Source: Verrucomicrobiales bacterium
Lineage (GTDB): Bacteria > Verrucomicrobiota > Verrucomicrobiia > Verrucomicrobiales > V1-33
Direction of reading: 5' to 3'
DNA: 54,924 bases
Assembly: GCA_018003315.1 (NCBI GenBank)
Contig: JAGNEJ010000025.1
Coordinates: 1 to 54,924 of the forward strand
Part shown: in pieces, positions 30,701 through 37,099 of the stretch
Numbering within the stretch: position 1 is the first letter of the stretch
Layout: each line of letters opens with the position of its first letter
Position numbers and translations under genes: made by a program
Notes under the pieces: generated by a model
The model's database searches: none
The model's input: only the letters and a program-made list of their open reading frames with translations
What the model was told of the DNA's origin: nothing

Positions 30701-33618
30701 GTCATGGTCTGAACCCAGTAGTCGGGGGCGGGATTGAAGCCAGTGTCGAGCGTGCCGTCGGCATGGACCCGCGCGAAGTAGGTGCGTGCCATGCCGCCGA
30801 CGGTGGTGAACTGGCCGCCGAGCAGGATTTTGCCATCCGGCTGGACGGCGACATTGAGCACTGGGCCGCCGGCATTGGGATTGAAAGCCGCGTCCAGCGC
30901 GCCGGTGGAAGTCACCCGCGCAATACGATTGCGTGTACTGCCGCCCACGGTGGTGAAGTAGCCGCCAAGTACGACCTTGCCATCTGGCTGGAGGGCAAGG
31001 CTCGTGACGTAGCCGTTGGACACATTGGCCGTGAAGGTACTGTCCCGTGTGCCGCTGGCATTGAGCCGCGCGAGGCGGTTGTGCGTGAAGGAGTTCACCG
31101 TGGTGAAGTAGCCGCCGATGAGGATCTTCCCGTCGGGTTGCAGTTCCAACGCCCACACATTGCTGTCGAGGACGGGACTGAAGGCGGCATCGAGTGTCTC
31201 GTCCGTGTTCAGGCGCGCGAGGTTACTGCGCGCTCCTCCGGCAATGGTGGTGAACTGGCCTCCCACCACGATCCTGCCGTCCGGCTGCACCATCACAGCG
31301 TAGATCGAAGCGTTCGGGTTCGGATTGAAGGCCGCGTCCAGAGTGCCGTCGGCATTGAGGCGCGCGATGTAGTTGCGCGCCGTGCCGGCGATGGAGGTGA
31401 AGTTCCCGGCCACGATGATCCTCCCGTCAGGCTGCGTTGCCACGGCATACGCGGAGGCAAAGGGATTCGTGTCAGCCACGAAGCTCCCGTCCACGTCGCC
31501 GGGCACGGGCGTGGCTCTCGTGACGACGACGGTATACGTTTTCGTGGTCGTGCCGTTGAAGGCGGTGACCACAGTCTGGATCGTGTTCGCGCCGACACTG
31601 AGCGAGACGGGGGCGCTGGCGCTGCCGGAGGCGACGGACGCGCCATTGACCGTCACCGTGGCGCCCACATCTGCCGTGGAGGGCGTGACCGTGAGGCTCG
31701 TCGTCGCGTTGCCCACGCTGGCGCTGTAGCTCGTCGTGGCCGGCGTGAACGGCGGCGCGAGCGTCCCGGCGCTGAGCGTGAGACTGGAGAGATTCGCGTC
31801 AGTAGTCACGATCCCGACACCGGTGAGAGCGATGTCGAAGGGATTTTCATCGCCGTCATCGCTGGCGACATGCAAAACCGCGCTGCGCTGCCCCTGCGCG
31901 GCCGGAGTGAGCGTGACGCCGAAGGCCGTGCTGCCGCCCGCAGGCAGCACGGTGCTCATGCCCGTGGTGTCCACGCTGAACTCGCCCGGATGCGCGCCAT
32001 CCCTGGTGATTGCGCCCAGATTCAGCACCGAGGTGCCCGTGTTGCGGATGATGAAACCTTTGGGCGCGCCACTGGTCCCGACCGGCACCGCACCGAAGCT
32101 GATGGATGCCGTGCCATCCGCCAAGCCTGCGCCCGACGGCTGCTCGATCACGATCTCCGGCGCCGGATAGGCCAGGCTCTGCGCCACCAATCCCGGACTG
32201 CTGCCCCACTGTCCGCCGTGCGTCCGCCCGCGGGCGCGCACCATGCCGGTGGCCGGGAGCGAGAGGCCCGTGACCTGCCAGTTCAATCCCGAGCGCACAC
32301 CTGCGCCCAGCGGCGTCCAGCTTCCGCCACCATCGGTGCTCAGATCGAACAACACGCTCGAAAACTCCGGCCCCGCGCCGCTGCGGAGCCAGTCCGCCCG
32401 CGTCAGATCGGGAACGCTTAGCGTCAGCGATGCCGGATCATTCATCAGGCGGGCGATGCGGTTGTGCGGCGCGCCCCCGGCGCTGGCAAAGTCGCCGCCA
32501 AGCAGGATCGCCCCGTTGGCCTGCACGGCGATGGCGTTCGGGTATTCGTCCAGACTGGGATTGAAGGCCGAGTCCAGCGTGCCGTCGGCATTCAGCCGCG
32601 CCAGGTGAGTGCGCGAGACGCCATTCACAGCGATGAAGTCGCCGCTGATGAGCACCTTGCCGTCCGCCTGCAGCACCGCGCCTTTCAGCGAGTCATCGAA
32701 GCCTTCAATCACCGGAGTGTAGGATGTGTCCAGCGTGCCGTCCGGATGGAGCCGCGCGAGCTTCCTCCGAACCGTGCCAGTGACCTGGACAAAAGCACCT
32801 GCCAGCAGCAATTTGTCATCCGGCAGAAGCGTCACGCCGTTGACGGTCGAATCCGCCCACGGAGTGAAGGACGTGTCCAGGGTGCCGTCAGCATTGACGC
32901 GCGCGAGGCGGTTTTTCGACTGGCCGCCCACCGAGAAGAAGTGGCCGCCGGTGACGATCTTTCCGTCCGGCTGCACCGCGATGCCATGCACCGGCCCGGT
33001 GAAAGCGGGATCGAAGGCCGTGTCGAGCGTGCCATCCGCGTTGAACCGCACCAGGTAGCCGCGGGAGGTGCCCGCGATGGCGGTGAACTGCCCGCCGACG
33101 AGGAACTTCCCGTCCGGTTGCTGCGCCAGGACATACATGGCCTCGGCGGTGGGATTGGGATCGAAGGCGGCATCGAGCGTGCCATTCGCGTTCAGCCGCG
33201 CAAGCATGTTCCGCGCCGCTCCGCCCACCGAGGTGAAGCTGCCTGCGATCACGATCTTCCCATCCAATTGCACCAGCACCGAGCGCACCGCGCCGTTCAC
33301 CCCTGGATTGAAAGCCGCATCCAGCGAGCCATCCGCGTTGAGCCGCGCCAGCCGCACCACCGCCGTGCCGTTCACCGTCGAAAAGTCCCCGCCGATGATG
33401 ATCTTTCCGTCCGGCTGCACAGCCAGAGTATAAACGACGCCGTCCGCGGAGGGATTGAAAGCCGGATCGGGATCACCCGGCGCGGAGTGGGCGGACGGGA
33501 TCAACCAGATGCTCAGCGCGGAGACCAGCGCGCGGGCGAGGGTGAAGCGGCGCAGCGAGAATGACGAAAGCCGAATGATGAATGACGAAGATACGGAGCG
33601 TGGTGGTGGTGATTTCAT
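27775..33618 (-). CDS. Giant secreted delta-60 repeat protein (three seven-repeat blocks)
   Basis: A 1947-residue exported protein; ATG 33618 is chosen because it precedes the signal-like hydrophobic segment, although the frame is open to 33738. It has 21 delta-60 repeats of the form VQPDGKIIIGGDF, grouped as three blocks of seven. Each block is followed by an ARLxND...LSxDGGxxWTPLGAG segment. The first two blocks are then followed by a choice-of-anchor-D-like domain (FTIRNTGxxxLxxGAI) and a cadherin-like beta-sandwich ending KTYTVVVTR or similar. The C-terminus has two calcium loops (DADGDG, DFDHDGYNE) and the beta-rich tail shared with two other proteins in the window. It is probably a surface adhesin or matrix protein with three seven-bladed propellers (inference). 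Confidence 0.87.
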   Translation of the reverse strand: MKSPPPRSVSSSFIIRLSSFSLRRFTLARALVSALSIWLIPSAHSAPGDPDPAFNPSADGVVYTLAVQPDGKIIIGGDFSTVNGTAVVRLARLNADGSLDAAFNPGVNGAVRSVLVQLDGKIVIAGSFTSVGGAARNMLARLNANGTLDAAFDPNPTAEAMYVLAQQPDGKFLVGGQFTAIAGTSRGYLVRFNADGTLDTAFDPAFTGPVHGIAVQPDGKIVTGGHFFSVGGQSKNRLARVNADGTLDTSFTPWADSTVNGVTLLPDDKLLLAGAFVQVTGTVRRKLARLHPDGTLDTSYTPVIEGFDDSLKGAVLQADGKVLISGDFIAVNGVSRTHLARLNADGTLDSAFNPSLDEYPNAIAVQANGAILLGGDFASAGGAPHNRIARLMNDPASLTLSVPDLTRADWLRSGAGPEFSSVLFDLSTDGGGSWTPLGAGVRSGLNWQVTGLSLPATGMVRARGRTHGGQWGSSPGLVAQSLAYPAPEIVIEQPSGAGLADGTASISFGAVPVGTSGAPKGFIIRNTGTSVLNLGAITRDGAHPGEFSVDTTGMSTVLPAGGSTAFGVTLTPAAQGQRSAVLHVASDDGDENPFDIALTGVGIVTTDANLSSLTLSAGTLAPPFTPATTSYSASVGNATTSLTVTPSTADVGATVTVNGASVASGSASAPVSLSVGANTIQTVVTAFNGTTTKTYTVVVTRATPVPGDVDGSFVADTNPFASAYAVATQPDGRIIVAGNFTSIAGTARNYIARLNADGTLDAAFNPNPNASIYAVMVQPDGRIVVGGQFTTIAGGARSNLARLNTDETLDAAFSPVLDSNVWALELQPDGKILIGGYFTTVNSFTHNRLARLNASGTRDSTFTANVSNGYVTSLALQPDGKVVLGGYFTTVGGSTRNRIARVTSTGALDAAFNPNAGGPVLNVAVQPDGKILLGGQFTTVGGMARTYFARVHADGTLDTGFNPAPDYWVQTMTLQADGKILIGGNFTTVAGDSNRWRIARIHASGALDTSFTARANAFVYGLALQPDGAILAAGYFTQIGVTPVARQSIARLLNDGAAQTLEAPSTSQVLWSRGGAGPELTAVSIELSIDGGANWTPLGAGARIGTSASWQLTGLSLPASGLLRARGRACGGFYAASGGLIEQIAPFPAAEIAVEHPAGTNLSDGQALVSHGMFPVGAASPAKTFTIRNTGVAALSIGAISVDGPGGADFAVNTAGMSASVAPGGSTTFSVTFTPGAAGARAGVLHIASADYDENPFDITLAGTGTNPTDANLSALTPSAGTLAPVFSPATTSYTASVGHSTASVTVTPTVADPGATVAVNGNPVASGSASSPVALVVGPNAIPSVVTASNGTTTKTYTLTVTRAAPGTGDVDMTFNPGAGGAVLAAAVQPDGKIIVGGEFGSLGGVAHALIGRIDADGAVDHAFSPQASGSLNANVSAIVAQEDGQIIIGGDFTTVNAVTRNRIARLDTNGALDAGFNPNVNGDVSAIALQPDGKLIIGGGFTNVGGSARSCVARLNANGTLDSGFNPGANGQVHSVVVQADGKILIGGYFNTVAGTARNRIARLDAGGALDTGFNPNATSAVLCLAALPGGGILVGGEFTSIGGALRNYIARLDADGVADPAFNPIPTAPFGGAVESLALQADGRIIFGGTFTAVAGTTRNYAARVHPDGSLDASFNPDASSYVHCIAQQADGRVILGGLFGAVGGAARNGIARIYNDAASQTLAVSGATQALWSRGGAAPEFFEVNFSLSTNGGASWTPLGAGSRVGSTANWQITGLSLPASGQLRARGRPLAGYKNGSRGLIEQIVSFTAGSPDADGDGLLDSWEITHFGATVGHSALDDFDHDGYNELLELALGLSPVAPNTGGLPPVTIEGGYLTMTLTKQTGVTYEVQSAGTLATGQPDSFSATSTTVLTNNATTLKARDNFLISGSARRFLHLKVTASP

Positions 33619-34033
33619 CGCGGTGGCGAGTTCGGGAAGCGGCGGGACGGAGCAGCAACGACGCAGGACGGGTGCGGCGAAACCCGCCCGGCTGGCGCGT
33701 GCGCCGGTGAGGAAACACACGCTGCATAACCTGCGCACGTCGCAAAAGGACGAGCGGGCTGCGCCACACTCGTTCTGCGGGACGTGTGCTCACTCGGAGT
33801 CACGAAGCAACACCCATCCGACACTCTGCGCCCCGATGCGTGGCGGCGAAAATGATGCGCAGTCTGCATGGCCCGTGAGAGTATCACGACACCCCCGCGC
33901 GCTGCTTTGCACTTTGGGACATTTTTCGCGCTTTTTTGGCAACCGCGAACCAGTCCATCCGGGAGCACTGCCGGCCCGGCTGTCGCATTCGGCGGCCCGC
34001 CGAATGCCCGCGCGACCATGAAACACCGCTGCC
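33619..34033. other. 415-bp intergenic region upstream of the delta-60 gene
   Basis: Holds the presumed promoter and leader of the delta-60 gene and the 3' side of the AraC/GyrI gene. The notable element is the left copy of a 30-bp inverted repeat at 33908-33937. The part nearest the gene (33619-33738) is in frame with it but looks non-coding: a low-complexity R/A-rich translation that would put the signal peptide internally. Confidence 0.5.
33908..33937 (+). repeat. 30-bp inverted repeat, left copy (flanks AraC/GyrI gene)
   Basis: TGCACTTTGGGACATTTTTC followed by GCGCTTTTTT. It matches the reverse complement of 35061-35090 with four mismatches. It lies just past the 3' end of the AraC/GyrI gene and about 290 bp upstream of the delta-60 gene start. 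Confidence 0.8.
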
Positions 34034-35047
34034 TCAATCCACCGCCTTTTGCTCCAGCGGAATGCACAGGGTCGTCTCCACCACTGGATCGCTCGCGGTC
34101 ACGAAAACGGCGAGCTTTCTCACCGCGAGCTGATGCGGAGCGAGGAGATCGAAGCCGAACAGCTCCCGCGGGCGGCGCCCGCTGCGGGGCAGCCACTCCT
34201 CGGAAAACAAATCCCATCGCCGCACCAGGGCCGAGGCGCGGCCTTGGAAGTCGTGCATCGCCACCAAGCCGCCGGGGATGGTCATCATGCCCACGCCGCT
34301 GTGCGCATCGGCCTCGAAATCATCGGGCACCGTCAGGCATACATCGCATCGTTGGGCCTCCATCGCGGCCTCGCTGCCGTCATGGTAGAGGCACAGAGGC
34401 CAGGTCTTGCGGCCCTGGAGCAGCTTCTTCTTCCAGGCCCAGCCCAGCAGTCGCATCCAGACGGGCAACATCTTCGCCGGATGCCCTGTGTGGCGGAGAC
34501 AAGCCACCCGCAAGTCAGGCATGTGGGCGTATCGGACTGCCAGCGGCGGGCTCGCCTCCGCCACCGATGTCGGCTTTTCCCCAAAGCGATTCCGCGAGCG
34601 GTTCCTCTCCCGATGCTTCGTGGGCGAGCAGCCATGCCAGGCGGCGAAGGCCCGGCTGAACACGCTCGGCGACTCGTAGCCCACCGCCAGCGCCGCCTCC
34701 GCCACCGGCATCTCAAAAAAGCTCAGCAGCACCGCCGCCTTTTGCATCCGCAACCGCATCAGATAGTCGCCCACACTTTCGCCCAGCGCCTCGTGAAAGA
34801 CCCGCTGAAAGTGCCGGGGCGTGTAACAGGCGACCTCCGCGATCTGCGGAACAGAAACGCGGCTGCCCAAGTGATGCTCCAGATACAGCAGGGCACGGAA
34901 CAGCCGCGACCGCTTCTCCGCATGGCCGCCTGCGAGGTCATGCTCCAGACCCAGGCGCTGGAAATAAGGCGCCTGCTCAGCCGTGGAGAGTTCCTCTGCG
35001 GACTCCCAGGGCGGCTGGTTCCAGGCATCGGCGGCTCCAGGGTGCAT
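34034..35047 (-). CDS. AraC family regulator with GyrI-like (small-molecule-binding) C-terminal domain
   Basis: A 337-residue protein with an N-terminal AraC/XylS DNA-binding domain (~48-142; SVPQIAEVACYTPRHFQRVF, then ALAVGYESPSVFSRAF) and a C-terminal GyrI/SbmC-like domain (~165-335) of the kind that binds amphipathic small molecules in Rob- and BmrR-type regulators. The order (HTH first, GyrI second) matches Rob. ATG 35047 is preferred over 35101. The 30-bp element just upstream of 35047 has an inverted twin in non-coding DNA at 33908, so it is more likely regulatory than coding. There is no clear Shine-Dalgarno sequence at either start. Target genes unknown; it may regulate itself or the delta-60 gene through the twin sites (inference). 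Confidence 0.85.
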   Translation of the reverse strand: MHPGAADAWNQPPWESAEELSTAEQAPYFQRLGLEHDLAGGHAEKRSRLFRALLYLEHHLGSRVSVPQIAEVACYTPRHFQRVFHEALGESVGDYLMRLRMQKAAVLLSFFEMPVAEAALAVGYESPSVFSRAFAAWHGCSPTKHRERNRSRNRFGEKPTSVAEASPPLAVRYAHMPDLRVACLRHTGHPAKMLPVWMRLLGWAWKKKLLQGRKTWPLCLYHDGSEAAMEAQRCDVCLTVPDDFEADAHSGVGMMTIPGGLVAMHDFQGRASALVRRWDLFSEEWLPRSGRRPRELFGFDLLAPHQLAVRKLAVFVTASDPVVETTLCIPLEQKAVD

Positions 35048-35060
35048 GGCGGGTGGGCGG

Positions 35061-35090
35061 GAAAAGGTGCGAAGAATGTCCCAAAGTGCA
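35061..35090 (-). repeat. 30-bp inverted repeat, right copy (upstream of AraC/GyrI start)
   Basis: Twin of the element at 33908-33937 in opposite orientation, 14 bp upstream of the preferred start of the AraC/GyrI gene. Its place in front of the gene makes it a candidate operator or core promoter element. Confidence 0.75.
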
Positions 35091-35164
35091 ACGCAAAGCA
35101 TGGGGCGCTTGTGGCACGATGAGCCGCGACGTGGAGCAGCCTGCCAGATTACTCATTGTCACAA

Positions 35165-35185
35165 GGGCAAGCTGACGGCTTGCCC
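35165..35185. repeat. Short perfect hairpin A
   Basis: GGGCAAGC and GCTTGCCC, 8-bp stem with loop TGACG. First of three hairpins within 140 bp, REP-like in size. Confidence 0.7.
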
Positions 35186-35249
35186 CGCCCTTCGCGCTGC
35201 CGCGCAACACACTGGTCCACCAGGGAAACGTTGAGCTATTCTTTTGGCG

Positions 35250-35264
35250 GCGGTTTCCAACCGC
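35250..35264. repeat. Short perfect hairpin B
   Basis: GCGGTT, loop TCC, AACCGC: 6-bp stem with 3-base loop. Confidence 0.6.
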
Positions 35265-35283
35265 TGATCCTGCCGGGGAGAAA

Positions 35284-35304
35284 GCAGAGGTTGAAAACCT
35301 CTGC
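35284..35304. repeat. Short perfect hairpin C
   Basis: GCAGAGGTT, loop GAA, AACCTCTGC: 9-bp perfect stem with a 3-base loop, 8 bp before the large palindrome. Confidence 0.75.
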
Positions 35305-35312
35305 CACGACTA

Positions 35313-35473
35313 ATTCCAACGCGCGTTCAAGATGAGACGCATCCGCCTGCCCATGTGTCTGCTGGCCGCGTTGCGTCCTCGTTGAGTATTGCTTGAATAC
35401 ACGCCTCGGACGCGCCTTGCCAGCAAACACCATGGCGGCGCGGCTTCATCTCATCTTGAACGCGCATTGGAAT
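35313..35473. repeat. 161-bp imperfect palindrome (MITE-like or structured RNA)
   Basis: The outer 25 bp (35313-35337 and 35449-35473) are inverted repeats with one mismatch (ATTCCAAYGCGCGTTCAAGA then TGAGA). The arms continue with scattered mismatches and one compensated indel (CCATG...TGCTGGC on both) to a central GTATT-GCTTG-AATAC hairpin at 35386-35400. The symmetry centre of the outer arms (35393) is also the centre of the inner loop, so the whole element folds as one hairpin. Confidence 0.8.
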
Positions 35474-35605
35474 AAGACATGGGTGTCCAAATTAGCCTGC
35501 AATTTTTCCTAACCCTGGCCCTGTTATAGGCCTCAGGGGCGGCTTTACGGGGCGGGATTTTGCCCTCCGTATCCCTGCTTTAACCCGGGGCTAGATAAAT
35601 TGTCT

Positions 35606-35644
35606 GGCAAATAATTGTGGCAATAATTGCGGGCAAATAATTGC
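35606..35644. repeat. Three 13-bp tandem repeats (iteron-like)
   Basis: GGCAAATAATTGT, GGCAATAATTGCG and GGCAAATAATTGC begin at 35606, 35619 and 35632, exactly 13 bp apart, sharing the core ATAATTGY. The patch is much richer in A+T than its surroundings. A tandem operator for a regulator is one reading; nothing else suggests a replication origin. Confidence 0.7.
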
Positions 35645-35693
35645 GACCATATGACGGGCATGGTGTGGACGGAGGCGAACAACCACGACTCCA

Positions 35694-35736
35694 CCTCCCC
35701 GGCGGGTGCTTTCTTCAGAAAGGCCCGCCGGGGTGG
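35694..35736 (-). terminator. Strong GC hairpin after the radical SAM/flavoprotein operon
   Basis: CCCCGGCGGG (35697-35706) pairs with CCCGCCGGGG (35724-35733); inside it CTTTCT pairs with AGAAAG over a TC loop, and the outer flanks add 2-3 more pairs past one mismatch. It lies 43 bp beyond the flavoprotein stop codon. No T-tract follows, so it may stabilise the 3' end or work with Rho. Confidence 0.6.
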
Positions 35737-35778
35737 GAAACGGTTGGGATCACGGTTGGTGCGGCACCGGCAAGGCGG

Positions 35779-37074
35779 CTAGGCACCGGCCGCAACCGGT
35801 TCGGCGAGGGGAGGGAGATTCGAGCCCAGGGGCGGGGGCGGCGGTGACATCTCCGCGAGCGCATTGGTGAAAGCGCTCATGTCCTTGATGACATCGCCGA
35901 CGAGACAGTCGATGAGGGCGCGGCGTTGCTCCGGAAAACGCTTGGCAAATTCGATGAAGCTGAAATCCGGATCATAGAACGCGTGAATGAGGCGGCGAAC
36001 CGATTCCACGCCGCTCATGAGCGCTCCCTCAAAGTGTCCCAATCGAGCAGCGGAAAGGTCGCCGGACTTCAATGCGTCATCAATGCTCTGCGCCGCCAAC
36101 TCGGCGGAACCGAGAGCGAGGTAGAGGCCCGAGGAGTAAATCGGATCCAGGAATGCCCGGGCGTCGCCAATCATCACCCATCCGTCGCCGCTGGTGCGGC
36201 GGTTCAGGTAGGCCATGTGCCGCGTGCCGCGCACCGGTCCGAACCGCTCGGCGTTGACCAGGCGCTCGCTCAGCGCAGCACAGCGGGAAACTTCGCGCAG
36301 GTAGGCTGCCTCCATGTCGTCGGAATCCGAAAAGACATACTCCGGATTAGCGACGAGTCCGACGCTCACCACGTCGTCCGGGAGCGGGATGTACCAGAAC
36401 CAGCCGCCGCCGCCGAGCAGAAACATCGTGGTCTCCCCGGCGTCGATTCCCGGCAGGCGTTTGCCGCCGCGGTAGTAACTCCAGACGGTGGCCTTCCGGA
36501 GTTCTGGCAGGCTGCACCGCAGGTTCAACTGCTGGCCGATAACGCAGGCCCGCCCCGAGGCATCGGCCACGACCTTTGCCCGCACTTCGGTGGGCGACCC
36601 TTTTCCGATGGCCACCCGAACGCCCACGGCCTGTTTGCCTTCAAAGATCACTTCCTGAACATTGGCCTGTTCGTGGACTTCCACACCATTCTCGCGGGCG
36701 TGGTCGAGCATCATGCAGTCGAATTTGCTGCGCTCCACCTGCCAGGTCCGGGCGCCGTCGCCCTCAATGGTTTCCGTGAAATAGAAGGGCAGCGATTCCT
36801 TCCCGGCAGGCGACACAAAGCGCACGCTGTGCTTCACCGGAAAATCGGACGCCCGCAGCTTCGGAAGCATTCCAAGGCGGTCGAGGATGCCGTAGGTGTG
36901 CGGCACCAGCGATTCGCCAATGTGATAGCGGGGATATTTTGCCTGCTCGAACACAATGCAACGGTGGCCGTTGCGCGTCAAAAACGTGGCCAGAGCGGAG
37001 CCTCCGGGACCTCCGCCGATAATGACGACGTCATAGGAGGAATGTTGCGGGGCGGTGGAGGGGGAGTCATTCAT
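35779..37074 (-). CDS. FAD-dependent oxidoreductase, flavin-halogenase-like
   Basis: A 431-residue flavoprotein of the p-hydroxybenzoate hydroxylase superfamily. It has the FAD motif GGGPGG (20-25), PRYHIGESLVP (48-58) and a WFWYIP segment at 225-230 that fits the WxWxIP motif of flavin-dependent halogenases. K81 in FPVKHSVRF lies where the catalytic Lys of CmlS/PrnA-type halogenases is expected. GDARAFLDPIYSSG is the second FAD-binding segment. Related proteins include geranylgeranyl reductases and simple hydroxylases, so halogenation is only a candidate activity. It is 25 bp downstream of the radical SAM gene, so the two are probably one operon. The Pro-rich C-terminal tail is unusual. Confidence 0.82.
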   Translation of the reverse strand: MNDSPSTAPQHSSYDVVIIGGGPGGSALATFLTRNGHRCIVFEQAKYPRYHIGESLVPHTYGILDRLGMLPKLRASDFPVKHSVRFVSPAGKESLPFYFTETIEGDGARTWQVERSKFDCMMLDHARENGVEVHEQANVQEVIFEGKQAVGVRVAIGKGSPTEVRAKVVADASGRACVIGQQLNLRCSLPELRKATVWSYYRGGKRLPGIDAGETTMFLLGGGGWFWYIPLPDDVVSVGLVANPEYVFSDSDDMEAAYLREVSRCAALSERLVNAERFGPVRGTRHMAYLNRRTSGDGWVMIGDARAFLDPIYSSGLYLALGSAELAAQSIDDALKSGDLSAARLGHFEGALMSGVESVRRLIHAFYDPDFSFIEFAKRFPEQRRALIDCLVGDVIKDMSAFTNALAEMSPPPPPLGSNLPPLAEPVAAGA

Positions 37075-37099
37075 GGTGCGGTATTCCTTGTTTATGGGT

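Larger units (their letters stand above)
35102..35778. other. 677-bp structured intergenic island
   Basis: No gene found. It lies upstream of the AraC/GyrI gene and downstream of the flavoprotein gene. It contains three short perfect hairpins (35165-35185, 35250-35264, 35284-35304), a 161-bp imperfect palindrome (35313-35473), three 13-bp tandem repeats in an AT-rich patch (35606-35644), and a long GC hairpin (35697-35733). The concentration of inverted repeats is unlike any other gap in the window. Confidence 0.75.

Noticed and set aside
28612-32421. Very long plus-strand open frame (over 1200 codons) inside the delta-60 gene
   Set aside because: It runs antisense to the repeat protein; its translation is a repetitive R/G/A/H-rich mirror of the delta-60 repeats with no domain. 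High GC and the repeat structure remove stop codons.
35313-35473. Integron attC site
   Set aside because: The palindrome has an attC-like size and a GTTGAGT in the centre, but the ends do not carry the RYYYAAC/GTTRRRY core sites, and no cassette array or integrase is seen.
35606-35644. Replication origin based on iterons
   Set aside because: Only three repeats, no DnaA boxes recognised and no replication gene nearby; a regulatory array is simpler.
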